Position numbers and translations under genes: made by a program. Shown piece by piece: positions 49,725-59,790 of a stretch of DNA of 64,000 bases. The stretch is from Legionella maioricensis (GTDB lineage Bacteria > Pseudomonadota > Gammaproteobacteria > Legionellales > Legionellaceae). The stretch is taken from positions 62,001 to 126,000 of the forward strand of contig NZ_JAJKBJ010000012.1 of NCBI RefSeq assembly GCF_023618015.1, given 5' to 3'. The notes under the pieces are model-generated. The model had not been told where the DNA came from and searched no databases. It saw only the letters and a program-made list of their open reading frames with translations. How positions within the stretch are numbered: position 1 is the stretch's first letter; every line of letters starts with the position of its first letter.

Positions 49725-50564
49725 ATGCTTAGTTACCAACACGGTTATCACGCCGGCAATTTTGCTGACGTAGTCAAACATATTTCTTTAACCCGTCTTT
49801 TAGGCTATCTCACCCTCAAAGATAAGCCTTTATTTTATCTTGAAACTCATTCCGGTCAGGGGCAGTACGACTTGAAAAACAAACAGGCTGAAAAAACCGG
49901 AGAATACAAACAAGGAATTAAGCTCATTTGGAATGATAGGAAAACGCTGCCCCCCGTTTTTAAAGACTACATACAAGCAATCAGTAAATTAAATGGTTCC
50001 GAGGGGCTTCGACTCTATCCAGGCTCTCCTTATTTGGCGATTAATGCGCTACGAATGCAAGACAGAGCCTATTTTTGTGAACTCCATCCTGCAGAATTTG
50101 CGGCATTGGATCAAATGCCTCATTTTAATAAAAAAGTGCATCTCAGTAATACAGACGGTATAGCGGCCCTAAACGCACTGCTGCCCCCTCCAGAAAAGCG
50201 GGGATTAATTTTTATTGATCCTTCGTTTGAAATAAAAGATGAATACAAACAAATTCCTGCCGCTATAAAACGAGTATTTAGTCGTTTCTCCACTGGAGTT
50301 TATTGTCTTTGGTACCCGGTGGTTAATAGAAAACTAACGGATCAACTGATTCGTGGCATGAAAGATATTGGTGCAAAAAATGCGCTGCGAGTTGAATTTA
50401 ATTTAACTCTTGCACCTAGAGATGGAATGTCAGGCTGCGGACTGTGGATTATTAATCCACCATTTACCTTTGCTGCTGAAATTAAAACCGTTCTTGATAC
50501 CTTAAGAACCTACTTTAATCCCGGCATTTCTTCCTATATAGTAGAAACACATTCTGGAGCATGA
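49725..50564 (+). CDS. rlmJ: 23S rRNA (adenine2030-N6)-methyltransferase
   Basis: The 279-residue protein begins [19 protein letters not shown], the diagnostic RlmJ N-terminus, and contains the DPPY-like catalytic motif as IDPSFE with the SAM-binding [11 protein letters not shown]. It methylates A2030 of 23S rRNA. The frame extends upstream to 49620, but the conserved N-terminus fixes the start at 49725. A TATAAT at 49688-49693 is a likely -10 element upstream of this start and inside the discarded extension. gloB follows after 10 bp. Confidence 0.93.
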   Translation: MLSYQHGYHAGNFADVVKHISLTRLLGYLTLKDKPLFYLETHSGQGQYDLKNKQAEKTGEYKQGIKLIWNDRKTLPPVFKDYIQAISKLNGSEGLRLYPGSPYLAINALRMQDRAYFCELHPAEFAALDQMPHFNKKVHLSNTDGIAALNALLPPPEKRGLIFIDPSFEIKDEYKQIPAAIKRVFSRFSTGVYCLWYPVVNRKLTDQLIRGMKDIGAKNALRVEFNLTLAPRDGMSGCGLWIINPPFTFAAEIKTVLDTLRTYFNPGISSYIVETHSGA

Positions 50565-50574
50565 GAACGAAACA

Positions 50575-51339
50575 ATGACTGTTTACCCTATCCCTGCTTT
50601 TTTAGATAACTACATTTGGGCAATTATTGATAAAAAAGAAGGGACATTTGACTGCGTGGACCCTGGGGAAGCGGAACCTGTATTGGCTTTTGCAAAAACT
50701 CATAATCTAAAACTGCGTACTATTTTATTAACTCATCATCATAATGATCATATTGGTGGCGTAGGTCAATTAATCAAAAAATACCCTACTTGCTTTGTTT
50801 ATGGTCCTCGTGATAACCGAATTCCTTATGTAACACATCAGGTACACGCCAATCAAACCATTCAGGTCGGGAACTATTCTTTCCTTGTTTTATCTAATCC
50901 AGGACACACCTCCAGCCACATCAGCTATTATGAACCGGAGCAAGGATGGTTATTTTGTGGTGATACTCTATTTTCAGCAGGTTGTGGCAGAGTATTTGAT
51001 GGAACTATGGAAGAATTACATCAATCCATGCTCTTATTTAAGAATTTACCACCGACTACCCAAATTTTTTGTGCCCATGAATACACCCAACAAAATCTAA
51101 GATTCGCCCAAACGGTCGAACCGCACAATTCAGCCATTAAAACTCATTTAAACAATCTACACCAACAATCTACATCCTGCTCACTACCGTCTACATTGGA
51201 TCTGGAACTGTCCATAAACCCATTTTTACGAACTGGGAATAAGGATGTAATAAACTATGCGCTACAGCATGGTGCCTTATCTTCTGAATCGCTGGAAGTA
51301 TTTAGGACATTGAGAAATCAAAAGAATGCATTTAACTAG
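50575..51339 (+). CDS. gloB: Hydroxyacylglutathione hydrolase (glyoxalase II)
   Basis: The 254-residue metallo-beta-lactamase-fold enzyme starts [17 protein letters not shown] and has the binuclear metal motif [10 protein letters not shown], further ligands in NPGHTSSHI and [12 protein letters not shown], and His in CAHEYTQ. It hydrolyses S-lactoylglutathione to lactate, completing methylglyoxal detoxification. Located 10 bp after rlmJ. Confidence 0.95.
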   Translation: MTVYPIPAFLDNYIWAIIDKKEGTFDCVDPGEAEPVLAFAKTHNLKLRTILLTHHHNDHIGGVGQLIKKYPTCFVYGPRDNRIPYVTHQVHANQTIQVGNYSFLVLSNPGHTSSHISYYEPEQGWLFCGDTLFSAGCGRVFDGTMEELHQSMLLFKNLPPTTQIFCAHEYTQQNLRFAQTVEPHNSAIKTHLNNLHQQSTSCSLPSTLDLELSINPFLRTGNKDVINYALQHGALSSESLEVFRTLRNQKNAFN

Positions 51340-51571
51340 GGCTGTTGGCAATTGGTCTTGCCACGTCTGTTCTTTGCACTAAACTCTCGATGTCGCGGAC
51401 AAGCCGATAGAGGAGAGGATACAAAGCCTCATAAACAACATGTAGAGACAGACCTAATCGCTCAAAAAGTATTAATTTAATTCTGTCTGAATGGTTCGAA
51501 ATCAAAAAGAGTTTATTAGTTTATTAAACTTTAGTAAACTGACCAACCAATTATCTTCAAAGGTAATACCA

Positions 51572-53011
51572 TTGAAAATTAAGTTATTCATAATAAAAAG
51601 TTTTTTATTCTGCATCTTCATTTTTCTTGGCATTTCTAATGTTGCAATGGCACGTAATGTACCCGATGTATGGGATGTATTACGTGATGAGTTTACCCTG
51701 AGTCATGAAGTAACACGACCAGAAGTTCAAGAACAAATCAGATGGTTGGTAGCCCATCCAAGTTATCTGCATAAAGTAAGTCGTCAATCAGAACCCTATA
51801 TTTATCATATCCTTGCTGAAATAAAAAAACGTAAATTACCTGGTGAATTAGCTCTTCTGCCAATGATAGAAAGCGCCTATGATCCTTTTGCATATTCAGG
51901 AGCAGGTGCTGCGGGTTTATGGCAACTCATGCCACGCACAGGCAGCGACTTAGGGTTAAAGCAAGATTGGTGGTTTGATGGAAGGCGCAGTATAGGCCCT
52001 TCAACTGATGCGGCCTTAAATTATTTACTCTATCTTAGTAAGTTTTTTGGCGGAAATTGGATACTGGCAATAGCGGCCTATGACTCCGGTGAAGGTACGA
52101 TTGCCCGTGCCATTAAGTCAGTTAACCGCCCGGGTCAAGCTGTCTATTTCTGGAATCTCCCTATTCCCAGAGAAACTAAAATCTATGTGCCACGTTTATT
52201 AGCTTTGGCGGAAATCATAAAAAATCCAGGTCGTTATCGGGTTTCTCTTCCAAGCATTCCCTTTCTTCCCTATTTTGAAGAAGTTAATGTTGGCAGTCAA
52301 ATCGACCTGAATCATGCAGCGAAACTGGCTGGGATAAGTTATAAAGAATTAATTAAACTCAATCCCGGCTATAATCGTTGGACTACAGCGCCCTACAAGC
52401 CGTTTAGACTGCTTATTCCTGCGGAAAAAGTTGAGCGATTTAACCTGAACCTTGCCAATTTCCCTGAAGAAAAACGGGTGAGCTGGACTAAACACCAAGT
52501 GAAGCAAGGCGACAGTTTGAATAACATTGCTACCAGATATCACACCACTGTTAATTTAATCAAGCAATTAAATCAATTAACCACCAATAGAATTCAACCC
52601 AATCAATCCATATTAATACCAAGCAGTAAAAATACGGCCGTGATAGCGAAAAAAGAAGTCGCCACTCCATCATCTGCAACCCACCAATTAGCCACACCGA
52701 GCAATCGCCGCATTATTCATATTGTCCAAAATAATGATACCTTTGAAAAAATCCAGAAAACTTATGGAGTTTCAGCCAGAGCCATCCAAAGTTGGAATAA
52801 ATTACCTAATACCAAGTCACTAAGAAAAGGACAACAACTGGTTATATGGCGGAAAGTAAAACAGCCGGTGCAATATATAGTTAAACGAGGGGATAGTCTC
52901 AGCCTCATTGCTAAAATGCACCAAACTAAAGTGAATTCAATTCTTGACCTGAATCCTGACCTTAGTAAAAATAAGCCTCTTCGCTTGGGACAAAAAATTC
53001 TAGTTGGATAA
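51572..53011 (+). CDS. mltD: Membrane-bound lytic murein transglycosylase D-like, with three LysM domains
   Basis: The exported protein has an SLT domain (LPMIESAYDPFAYSGAGAAGLWQLMPRTG, with catalytic Glu in IESAYDP; this span is given in pieces as IESAYDP and AAGLWQLMP) followed by three LysM repeats near the C-terminus, beginning HQVKQGDSLNNIA, IHIVQNNDTFEKI and YIVKRGDSLSLIA. It cleaves glycan strands and binds peptidoglycan. The frame is open from ATG 51491, but the signal peptide (LFIIKSFLFCIFIFLGISN) starts just after a TTG at 51572 that has AAAGG eight bases upstream. I prefer this TTG; the ATG would add 27 residues before the signal. No lipobox cysteine is obvious at the cleavage site. 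Confidence 0.85.
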   Translation: MKIKLFIIKSFLFCIFIFLGISNVAMARNVPDVWDVLRDEFTLSHEVTRPEVQEQIRWLVAHPSYLHKVSRQSEPYIYHILAEIKKRKLPGELALLPMIESAYDPFAYSGAGAAGLWQLMPRTGSDLGLKQDWWFDGRRSIGPSTDAALNYLLYLSKFFGGNWILAIAAYDSGEGTIARAIKSVNRPGQAVYFWNLPIPRETKIYVPRLLALAEIIKNPGRYRVSLPSIPFLPYFEEVNVGSQIDLNHAAKLAGISYKELIKLNPGYNRWTTAPYKPFRLLIPAEKVERFNLNLANFPEEKRVSWTKHQVKQGDSLNNIATRYHTTVNLIKQLNQLTTNRIQPNQSILIPSSKNTAVIAKKEVATPSSATHQLATPSNRRIIHIVQNNDTFEKIQKTYGVSARAIQSWNKLPNTKSLRKGQQLVIWRKVKQPVQYIVKRGDSLSLIAKMHQTKVNSILDLNPDLSKNKPLRLGQKILVG

Positions 53012-53135
53012 ACTGACTACTTAATGTTCAGAATTTTTATTGGGATTATTTATTTTCTCATTAAGGCATGAAGCGTGCAGGAGTGTGCTAAAAATTGTGT
53101 TATACTCTATATAACTTATTAATAAATTAAATAAT

Positions 53136-53684
53136 ATGAAATTACTGTTTGATTTTTTCCCCATCCTTTTATTTTTTATAATATTTAAAATCTATGGCAT
53201 TTATACTGCGACAGCAATTGCTATGATCGCGTCTTTAAGCCAAGTAGTATTCTATCGATTAAAATTTCAACGTTATGAGAAAATGCATGTAATCAGTTTG
53301 GCTATAATTATGGTCCTGGGTGGTGCGACGCTTTTCTTTCATAACCCCTGGTTTATTAAATGGAAACCCACAGGTATCTATTGGTTGTCTGCTTTAGTAT
53401 TTTTAAGTTCCAGTTTTATAGGTAGTAAGCCGTTAATTCAAAAAATGATGGAAGCAAATGTTAATTTGACCTCAAAAATATGGCACAGGCTTAATACAGC
53501 CTGGTCTGTATTTTTTATATTAATGGGTGCTTTAAATCTTTATGTAGCCTATCATTATGATACGGATGCATGGGTCAATTTTAAGTTATTTGGTGGTGTT
53601 GGTTTTACTTTACTTTTTGTTTTGATACAGGCTTTTTATCTGACGAAACACATGGATGAAAAAGGGTTAGAAAAACAACCGTAA
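53136..53684 (+). CDS. yciB: Septation protein A / YciB family membrane protein
   Basis: The 182-residue protein with five or so membrane segments starts [21 protein letters not shown], the family hallmark, and contains [13 protein letters not shown]. YciB (IspZ) proteins affect cell division and envelope synthesis and interact with elongation and division factors. It lies 37 bp upstream of pmrA on the same strand and could share its transcript. Confidence 0.92.
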   Translation: MKLLFDFFPILLFFIIFKIYGIYTATAIAMIASLSQVVFYRLKFQRYEKMHVISLAIIMVLGGATLFFHNPWFIKWKPTGIYWLSALVFLSSSFIGSKPLIQKMMEANVNLTSKIWHRLNTAWSVFFILMGALNLYVAYHYDTDAWVNFKLFGGVGFTLLFVLIQAFYLTKHMDEKGLEKQP

Positions 53685-53721
53685 ATATCATCTGTAATGA
53701 TGATAATAAGTAGGAGCAACG

Positions 53722-54399
53722 ATGAGATTATTACTTGTTGAAGATGATGAACTACTTGGTGATGCTGTAAAAACGGGGTTAACTCAATTTGGCTATATTG
53801 TAGATTGGCTCAAAGATGGGGATGCGGCCCGTGCTGCTTTAAAATCAGAGTCTTTCGAGTTAATTATTCTGGATTTAGGATTACCTAAATTATCTGGCAT
53901 GGTTCTGCTTCAACACATTAGACAAGAGGGTAATGCAACTCCTGTTATTATTCTCACTGCCCGTGAATCTGTAGAAGATCGCGTTAAAGGTCTGGACAGC
54001 GGTGCTGATGATTATCTTGTTAAACCTTTTGATTTAAATGAGCTAAGTGCGCGAATCAGAGCCCTGGTAAGACGTTCTCAAGGCCGTGCTGACTCTGTAC
54101 TGCAATATCGAAATATTACCCTGGATCCCGCAGCTCATTCGGTGTTGGTTGATGATGTCCTGGTCAATGTCCCACGCAGAGAGTTCGCTCTGTTGCAAAA
54201 ACTACTGGAAAATAGTGGGCAAGTTTTATCGAGAGAGCAATTAATGCAAAGCATTTATGGCTGGGAAGAGGACGTCGATAGTAATGCCTTAGAAGTGCAT
54301 ATTCATAATTTACGTAAAAAACTTAATGCTAATTTTATCCGCACTATAAGAGGGGTTGGATATATGGCAGAGAAAAATGATGGTGTAACAGTATCGTGA
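53722..54399 (+). CDS. pmrA: Response regulator PmrA
   Basis: The 225-residue OmpR/PhoB-type regulator has the receiver acidic pair EDDE at 7-10, phospho-acceptor Asp51 in LIILDLGLPKLSG, Lys in LVKPFDL, and a C-terminal winged helix (VPRREFALLQKLLENSG). In Legionella PmrA activates many Dot/Icm effector and some icm genes. GGAGCAACG precedes the ATG. Its stop overlaps the sensor kinase start by four bases. The pmrA name rests on this pairing, the domain order and location; other OmpR-family pairs cannot be fully excluded by eye. Confidence 0.85.
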   Translation: MRLLLVEDDELLGDAVKTGLTQFGYIVDWLKDGDAARAALKSESFELIILDLGLPKLSGMVLLQHIRQEGNATPVIILTARESVEDRVKGLDSGADDYLVKPFDLNELSARIRALVRRSQGRADSVLQYRNITLDPAAHSVLVDDVLVNVPRREFALLQKLLENSGQVLSREQLMQSIYGWEEDVDSNALEVHIHNLRKKLNANFIRTIRGVGYMAEKNDGVTVS

Positions 54400-55811
54400 A
54401 GTCTTCTATAAGAAAATTTCTATTAATAAATCTGTTACTAGCCATTACCATCACCACCACGCTGACTGCCATTGGTAACTATTACTTGGATCAAAAAGAC
54501 ATTCAAGATCATTTAGATACCTTAATGGCGATTTCCGCCTTATCTTATCAAGCCTTATTGGGCGATGATCTGCATCAACGCCCTCTTACAAAAATTCAGG
54601 ATGCACTGGAAACAATTCCCCAAAAGATTGATGCCTACTACCAAAAGAAGTTTCTGAACGATGAGCCTCCGGAAAATTATTTGGATAAATTTAATTTTCA
54701 AGTATGGACGAACGGAGGGAAATTATTATTACATTCTTCAACTGCCCCGAAAATACCATTAACGGCTGAAGTAGATGGTTTTAGCGATAAAAAAATATCC
54801 GACCAAAACTGGCGTGTCTTTACTACCTATAATGATAAAGCAGGCATTCGTACCGTCCTGGCAGAGAGATATGATACTCGCAACGAACTGGGCCACCGAA
54901 TTGCTCAGGATGATCTTTATATTATGCTGCTTACTTTCCCCTTGTCTGGATTATTAATCTGGATCATTATTGGCCGCGGTTTAGATAGTTTGGATAAGGT
55001 AGCCCAAGAAGTAGCAAACAGGGCTCCCAGCCATTTGGAGCCTGTAGACTTACAAGAGGTGCCGGAAGAGATTAAACCGGTTATCGATGAATTAAATAAA
55101 TTATTTTTCAGACTTAAAGAGGGTTTTGAGCGTGAAAAAAGATTTGCTGCCGATGCAGCACATGAGCTGCGCACTCCGCTGGCCGCCCTAAAAACTCAAG
55201 CTCAAGTAGCCCTTTACTCAAATGACATAGAAGAAAAAAATCAAGCCCTGCAAAAATTAATTGCCAGTGTGAACCGAAGCACCCATATAGTGCAACAACT
55301 ACTGACCATGAGCCGCCTCGTTCCAGAAGCTACCAGTTTAAATGAAGAAGATGAAGTAAATTTAAGCAAATTAACGCGGGAAATACTCGCCATGCTGGCC
55401 CCATCAGCTGTTGAAAAGCAAATTGAACTTGAATTTGAAAACGATGAAAATACCCCAAAAATCAAAGGTAATCCAACTGCTTTAGGAATATTAATTCGTA
55501 ATCTGGTTGATAATGCTATTCGTTATTGTACGGAAAATGGACGAGTTATCGTACGTCTTACCAGACAGAATCAAGAAGTCATGCTTGAAGTAAGTGACAA
55601 TGGCCCAGGAATTCCTCCTGAATTGCAAGCTAGAGTGTTCGAGCGATTTTTTAGAGTATTAGGAAATAAAAGTCCTGGAAGTGGACTCGGTCTTGCTATA
55701 GTACAACAAATCTGTGAATTACATGGTGGCAGGGTAGTTCTGGATTCACCTAAAATCGGAACAGGACTTATCGTCAGAGTTTTTTTCCCCGTGAAAAAGA
55801 AATTAAAATAA
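54396..55811 (+). CDS. pmrB: Sensor histidine kinase PmrB
   Basis: The 471-residue kinase has membrane segments at about residues 8-28 and 172-193 flanking a periplasmic sensor region, then HAMP, then HisKA with phospho-acceptor His256 (AADAAHELRTPLAALK), and HATPase boxes N (RNLVDNAIRYC), G1 (DNGPGIPPE) and G2 (GSGLGLAIVQQI). It phosphorylates PmrA. It is translationally coupled to pmrA (ATGA overlap) and convergent with the first of the tandem giant genes 212 bp away. Confidence 0.87.
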   Translation: MKSSIRKFLLINLLLAITITTTLTAIGNYYLDQKDIQDHLDTLMAISALSYQALLGDDLHQRPLTKIQDALETIPQKIDAYYQKKFLNDEPPENYLDKFNFQVWTNGGKLLLHSSTAPKIPLTAEVDGFSDKKISDQNWRVFTTYNDKAGIRTVLAERYDTRNELGHRIAQDDLYIMLLTFPLSGLLIWIIIGRGLDSLDKVAQEVANRAPSHLEPVDLQEVPEEIKPVIDELNKLFFRLKEGFEREKRFAADAAHELRTPLAALKTQAQVALYSNDIEEKNQALQKLIASVNRSTHIVQQLLTMSRLVPEATSLNEEDEVNLSKLTREILAMLAPSAVEKQIELEFENDENTPKIKGNPTALGILIRNLVDNAIRYCTENGRVIVRLTRQNQEVMLEVSDNGPGIPPELQARVFERFFRVLGNKSPGSGLGLAIVQQICELHGGRVVLDSPKIGTGLIVRVFFPVKKKLK

Positions 55812-56023
55812 GACGCGAACGAAACTCAAGGAATGAAACTGCTTTAATTCCTAGGGACACTAAGGGATTTAGGGTAATATAACGAGTCAAATGTAGCCAT
55901 GATTCATCAGCGCTGCGCTAATCCAGGCTACAAAGGTTTAATTTATATTGTAGGTTGGGCCCATCAACCTACGGGTAATTGCAAAACTCTTTAATTGAAT
56001 ACATATTATCCTTTCAAAGGGCT

Positions 56024-59000
56024 TTATGGATTCGAACTTTTAGGAATTAATGGGTCATTCTCTCCCATGCCCAACTCACTTTCTTCGTCTGCCATTTCCG
56101 AAACTGGTTCAGGTCCAGAAGGCTCAAACCCCTTCCTAATCTGATTAACTGCACCAATTTTCTGGGTTGAGAAAAATGACTGTTGAGCACTTGAAACTAA
56201 CTTGGCAGGTAATATACTTTGAAATGCTTCGATAATACATTCCATAATCCGCTCAAAAAAACCAGTCTGTTTAAAATAAGTATCAGCGAGACCTTCAAGA
56301 GCTTTCTGCTTTTCTTTTGGTGGTTTAGTAGATAACAATTCAGTGATGGCATCATTACGAAAAGCTTTAAGCGAATCAAGCGTAGCCTTATCCATTGGTT
56401 TTTTTTGTTCCTTCACAATAAACTCATTAATTTGTTTCATTACAATACCCATTTTTTTAAGATCAAAAACAGGTCCGAGCTCATTCTTATTGGCTTTCTT
56501 TAACTGCTCTAATATTAATTTCTCCGGCTTTGATTTGATGATAAAAGGGGTTTGAGAGGAGAGTCGTTTTTGTGGATCTTCTGATGTATAATCATCCAGA
56601 AAGCCGTTGCACGCATCGCTTTGATCAAATACAGAGCCTAAAAACTGTATATTTGCATCAAGATGTTCATCATTAATAAGAATGCCCCGTAATGTAGCAT
56701 CTTCTTTTATCGAAGCTATTAACCAATGAGGCAACTCTCTCGCTGTCCTCTGATCCATATTATTTGCTTTCTTGCCCTCAATAACCGCATAAGCTGCTTT
56801 TGCCACATCAGGCCCAGCCTTTAAAAAATCTAAAAGGAAGGCTTTAAATACTGCTTCGTCGAGAGGTCTCGCGCTCACAGGAATATTAATACTGTGTCCA
56901 TCCCCATACTCTTGAGCAAATTCTTCGTTATGTTGTTGGTATTGTTCTATCTGCTGTTGAATAACAGCACATTTATTAGGATCACCTGCTAATGCCGATA
57001 AAGTCTCTTCGTTTAATCCAATTTTCTGATTTTTTAACAAAACTACAGCATCGCAAAATGCTTTATTTCGCAGATTATCCTCAGAAATAAAATCAGTTTG
57101 ATTCTGAGCTTTTAAATGCAATACCGCTGAAATAACATTCCTTACAGTGTCATCATCTTCTAAAAGAAAATCATTATAATCAATAGCCTTGGCTTCGAGT
57201 GCCTCTATAAACGCCAATTTTTTTATTATGGCTCTTTTTTCGTTTGAGTATACAGAACTGTGAGTAATAAAGTCTTTAACAGCAGCTACACCTCTTTTAT
57301 CAAACGCGGTTAAGTGATTATTCAGAATTTCTATTAAAGCCTCCTCATTAACACCCTTGACCGGATATTTACTCATAGCGACTAGTAACTCTTTGCCTTG
57401 AGGGGATTCATTGATTTTTTTTACAAGTTCACGGTCTGTAATCTTATTTTCTGCCCGGCTGGCTACAAGATTTTTTGCTGTTTCATGGGTTTCAACTACT
57501 ACCCCAAGAACACTCAAAGCGTTATCAAACTCAACTTTACGTGCAGTGGCCGTCTGAAGTACACTTTTCAACCCCTCTATTGTGCCGTCAACACTTCCAC
57601 CTGAAGAACCAACATATTCTTTAACTTTGTTTAGAGCGTTTTGTTCACCAACGCTAAAGCGAAATGTACCCTTTTGAATGTTCTCTAATAGAGAGGCACT
57701 TCTTGTTTGAATATCATCATCTATAATTCCTATCCTTTCTTCATACACTTTTTTGATTTTTGCTTTCTCTATCTTGATCTGAGCGATTAATTCCTTTGAT
57801 ATTTTTTGTAAGGCTAATAATCTATCTTGAACAAAAGCAAGAGGTTCCAAATCCTTGACATTCGATTGTTGAATTGCTTCCTGGAATTTCTTTTCTATTA
57901 AGGTAATTTCTGTTGAGTCAGGTAGTAATGCCTCCATCAAATGGCTATGAATTTCTGCGGCAAGACGCTGAAATGCCGCATTTTGCTTTTCTATTTCCAA
58001 GTCAGTTTCTTTGATCAATTCACTAATTTTAGTTTCTATGGCCTCTATTTTGTCATGAAGAGATACTTGACTAAATGTTACTTTATCCGCTTGTTGATTA
58101 TACTTTTCCGTTGCTTTTTCCATCGCTTCAACACTGGTTGGTCTTTTTGAACCCACTAAAGGCAAATTTGCTAATTCTTTAAGGTCTTTAAGAACTGCAT
58201 CGAAGGAGCTATCTTTTAATTCGGAGTATTTTTGTAATACCCGCTCTAATAGGGGCCCTTCAACTAGTTCCTTCGCTGTTGAAACCAGGGCGTTATATCG
58301 AGCCACTGCTTTTTCATAATTTGACTCAACAGAATTTAGTGCATCAACGCGAGTATCAATTTCCTTACGAATTTCCTTAAAGGATTTTTTATAAAACGCT
58401 AATGTTTCTATTGCACCCCGATAAATTTTTACTTGTTCTAATGGACTGGTTTTGGCAGAAATTCTTCCCACTACTTCAGTTATTTGACGATTTTTATCAA
58501 TAAATTTTGTTTGCATTGCCTCTAATTTTTCCATACCGCGTCGCAAAGCAGCATCTTCTTTATAATTTTCGGGGGGGGTGTATTTTTGAACATCAGGACC
58601 AAAAGAGATTTTCAGATGTTCATATTGGCTCTTGGCTATGCCCTCAGGGGAAGGGGTTTCAGCAAACTGACTTTTTATTTTGGTTAATTTCTCAGTATTT
58701 TGATTATAAGCACCTTGAGCCTCTCTTAAACGATCATTCGCCATCTTGTATTCTATCCTTTGAAGAATTATTGCATCTCTTTCAGGATCTTCTGGGGATG
58801 GCTCTACAGGACATGTATCTTCAGTTACATTGTTAATCAGAGCTTTCATCCCGCCACTCTCAAGGCTTGCCTTATAGAGGGCTAACTGCTCCACGTTTTT
58901 TTCCACTGCTGATTTATCCAGTAATCCCAAACTGGTGTATTTCTCATATTCACTCAAACTGGCATCTATTTTTTCTAACAACTCTCTAGCCGCTTGATTG

Positions 59001-59077
59001 AGTCCTGCTTTAGTATTAATTGACGTTACAACTCTCTTTGTAAATTTTATTGTTTGATCTCTTCGTTCATTACTCAT
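56024..59077 (-). CDS. Giant coiled-coil protein, tandem paralogue A (candidate effector)
   Basis: The 1017-residue protein is mainly helical with long Glu/Lys/Ala-rich coiled-coil segments in the first half and a more compact region from about residue 470. It ends in an acidic tail (EPVSEMADEESELGMGENDP). It has no signal peptide and no domain I recognise. It is homologous to the next gene upstream: shared motifs are LNxHLxxFDxxGxxAVKxF, KEKxKALEGLAD and FFSTQKIGAVNQIRKGFE near the C-terminus. GGGGGAG lies before ATG 59077. The promoter block is identical to that of its paralogue. Located next to pmrAB, with a CTTAAT-type promoter and an E-rich tail, it fits a PmrA-controlled Dot/Icm effector. 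That role is inferred. Confidence 0.7.
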   Translation of the reverse strand: MSNERRDQTIKFTKRVVTSINTKAGLNQAARELLEKIDASLSEYEKYTSLGLLDKSAVEKNVEQLALYKASLESGGMKALINNVTEDTCPVEPSPEDPERDAIILQRIEYKMANDRLREAQGAYNQNTEKLTKIKSQFAETPSPEGIAKSQYEHLKISFGPDVQKYTPPENYKEDAALRRGMEKLEAMQTKFIDKNRQITEVVGRISAKTSPLEQVKIYRGAIETLAFYKKSFKEIRKEIDTRVDALNSVESNYEKAVARYNALVSTAKELVEGPLLERVLQKYSELKDSSFDAVLKDLKELANLPLVGSKRPTSVEAMEKATEKYNQQADKVTFSQVSLHDKIEAIETKISELIKETDLEIEKQNAAFQRLAAEIHSHLMEALLPDSTEITLIEKKFQEAIQQSNVKDLEPLAFVQDRLLALQKISKELIAQIKIEKAKIKKVYEERIGIIDDDIQTRSASLLENIQKGTFRFSVGEQNALNKVKEYVGSSGGSVDGTIEGLKSVLQTATARKVEFDNALSVLGVVVETHETAKNLVASRAENKITDRELVKKINESPQGKELLVAMSKYPVKGVNEEALIEILNNHLTAFDKRGVAAVKDFITHSSVYSNEKRAIIKKLAFIEALEAKAIDYNDFLLEDDDTVRNVISAVLHLKAQNQTDFISEDNLRNKAFCDAVVLLKNQKIGLNEETLSALAGDPNKCAVIQQQIEQYQQHNEEFAQEYGDGHSINIPVSARPLDEAVFKAFLLDFLKAGPDVAKAAYAVIEGKKANNMDQRTARELPHWLIASIKEDATLRGILINDEHLDANIQFLGSVFDQSDACNGFLDDYTSEDPQKRLSSQTPFIIKSKPEKLILEQLKKANKNELGPVFDLKKMGIVMKQINEFIVKEQKKPMDKATLDSLKAFRNDAITELLSTKPPKEKQKALEGLADTYFKQTGFFERIMECIIEAFQSILPAKLVSSAQQSFFSTQKIGAVNQIRKGFEPSGPEPVSEMADEESELGMGENDPLIPKSSNP

Positions 59078-59169
59078 ATCAGCTCCCCCATTTATTGAGG
59101 CACAATTCGTAAGTTGCCTTCTAATCTAAATGCCATTATGGACAATAATAAATCAGATGGTTTAATTTC

Positions 59170-59191
59170 ATTATAGAGAAGTTTTATTAAG
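59170..59191 (-). promoter_or_regulatory. Candidate PmrA-type promoter of paralogue A
   Basis: On the minus strand CTTAATAAA starts at 59191 and the perfect -10 TATAAT is at 59175-59170, beginning 16 bases after that C. It lies inside a 60-bp block (59157-59216) identical to 62911-62970. CTTAAT sits at the position normally taken by a -35 element, as described for PmrA-dependent promoters. Confidence 0.6.
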
Positions 59192-59279
59192 AAAAAATGA
59201 CGTAAATAAAATGAGAGTCCTTTTCAGATGGGATATCTTGAATTAATCAGTGAGTCTTGCTGAAAAAAGAGAGAAAAAA

Positions 59280-59336
59280 TAAATAGTTACCGCTTAGCCA
59301 GAGTTGTAAGGCTTCATGAATTAATTATGCACGGAT
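59280..59336 (-). pseudogene. Degraded 3' tail of ruvA carried by the duplication
   Basis: The plus-strand text 59284-59334 (agttaccgcttagccagagt and on, through gcttcatgaattaatt) aligns closely with 63032-63083, which spans the stop codon and last 16 codons of ruvA. Reading the minus strand, the final codons still give LAKR then stop, but upstream the frame is broken by an indel and an in-frame TGA. No further ruvA sequence is visible toward 59340. This is a fossil of the duplication that made the tandem giant genes. Confidence 0.8.
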
Positions 59337-59790
59337 TGTAGCTTGGATCGAGCAAAGCGATCCGTAATCAAAGCTCAAATCAGGTTTTCATCCCGGGTTA
59401 CGTCTGCGCCTTCACCCAGGCTACCTCCTATGGCGTCATTAGGTGTTCACTGAGCGTATATTTCGTCATAGCAAGCCTTGGCGAAATAACCAGGATAAAA
59501 TCTGGGCTGGGCTTCACTTCATACGCAATGTCGACCTTTTTTATCTGGCTCTCAAAAATAACCTATACCGTGAGCAATCAGAGGTGCCAGACTTGGTCGC
59601 CCGCGTATGAAACTCAGGGAATAAACTGATTTAATTTCCGGGAAGGTGTTGCAGACACTGCCATAATTTTATGCAAATTGAAGGTTGGGCCCATGGCTCA
59701 ACCTGCGAGCAATTGCAAAACCACCTTAACTTACCTTATCAAGATAATATGCATTCAATTATAAAATACATACTCTCCTCGTAAAGAAAT
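59337..59790. other. Non-coding region between the tandem giant genes
   Basis: I see no gene here. The text around 59338-59430 (tgtagcttggatcgagcaaa, then cccgggtt and caggctacc) looks like a decayed dispersed tagcc-type repeat. At 59682-59706 a hairpin aggttg-ggcccatggct-caacct precedes the end of paralogue B, and a similar one (aggttgggcccatcaacct, 55952-55970) lies at the equivalent place after paralogue A. Both are followed by aattgcaaaac. The hairpins may mark the transcript ends of the two genes. Confidence 0.55.

Noticed and set aside
59337-59640. Possible remnant of another gene between the tandem giant genes
   Set aside because: I tested frames by eye and found no continuous recognisable peptide; the text looks like decayed dispersed repeats. 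Only the ruvA tail could be supported.
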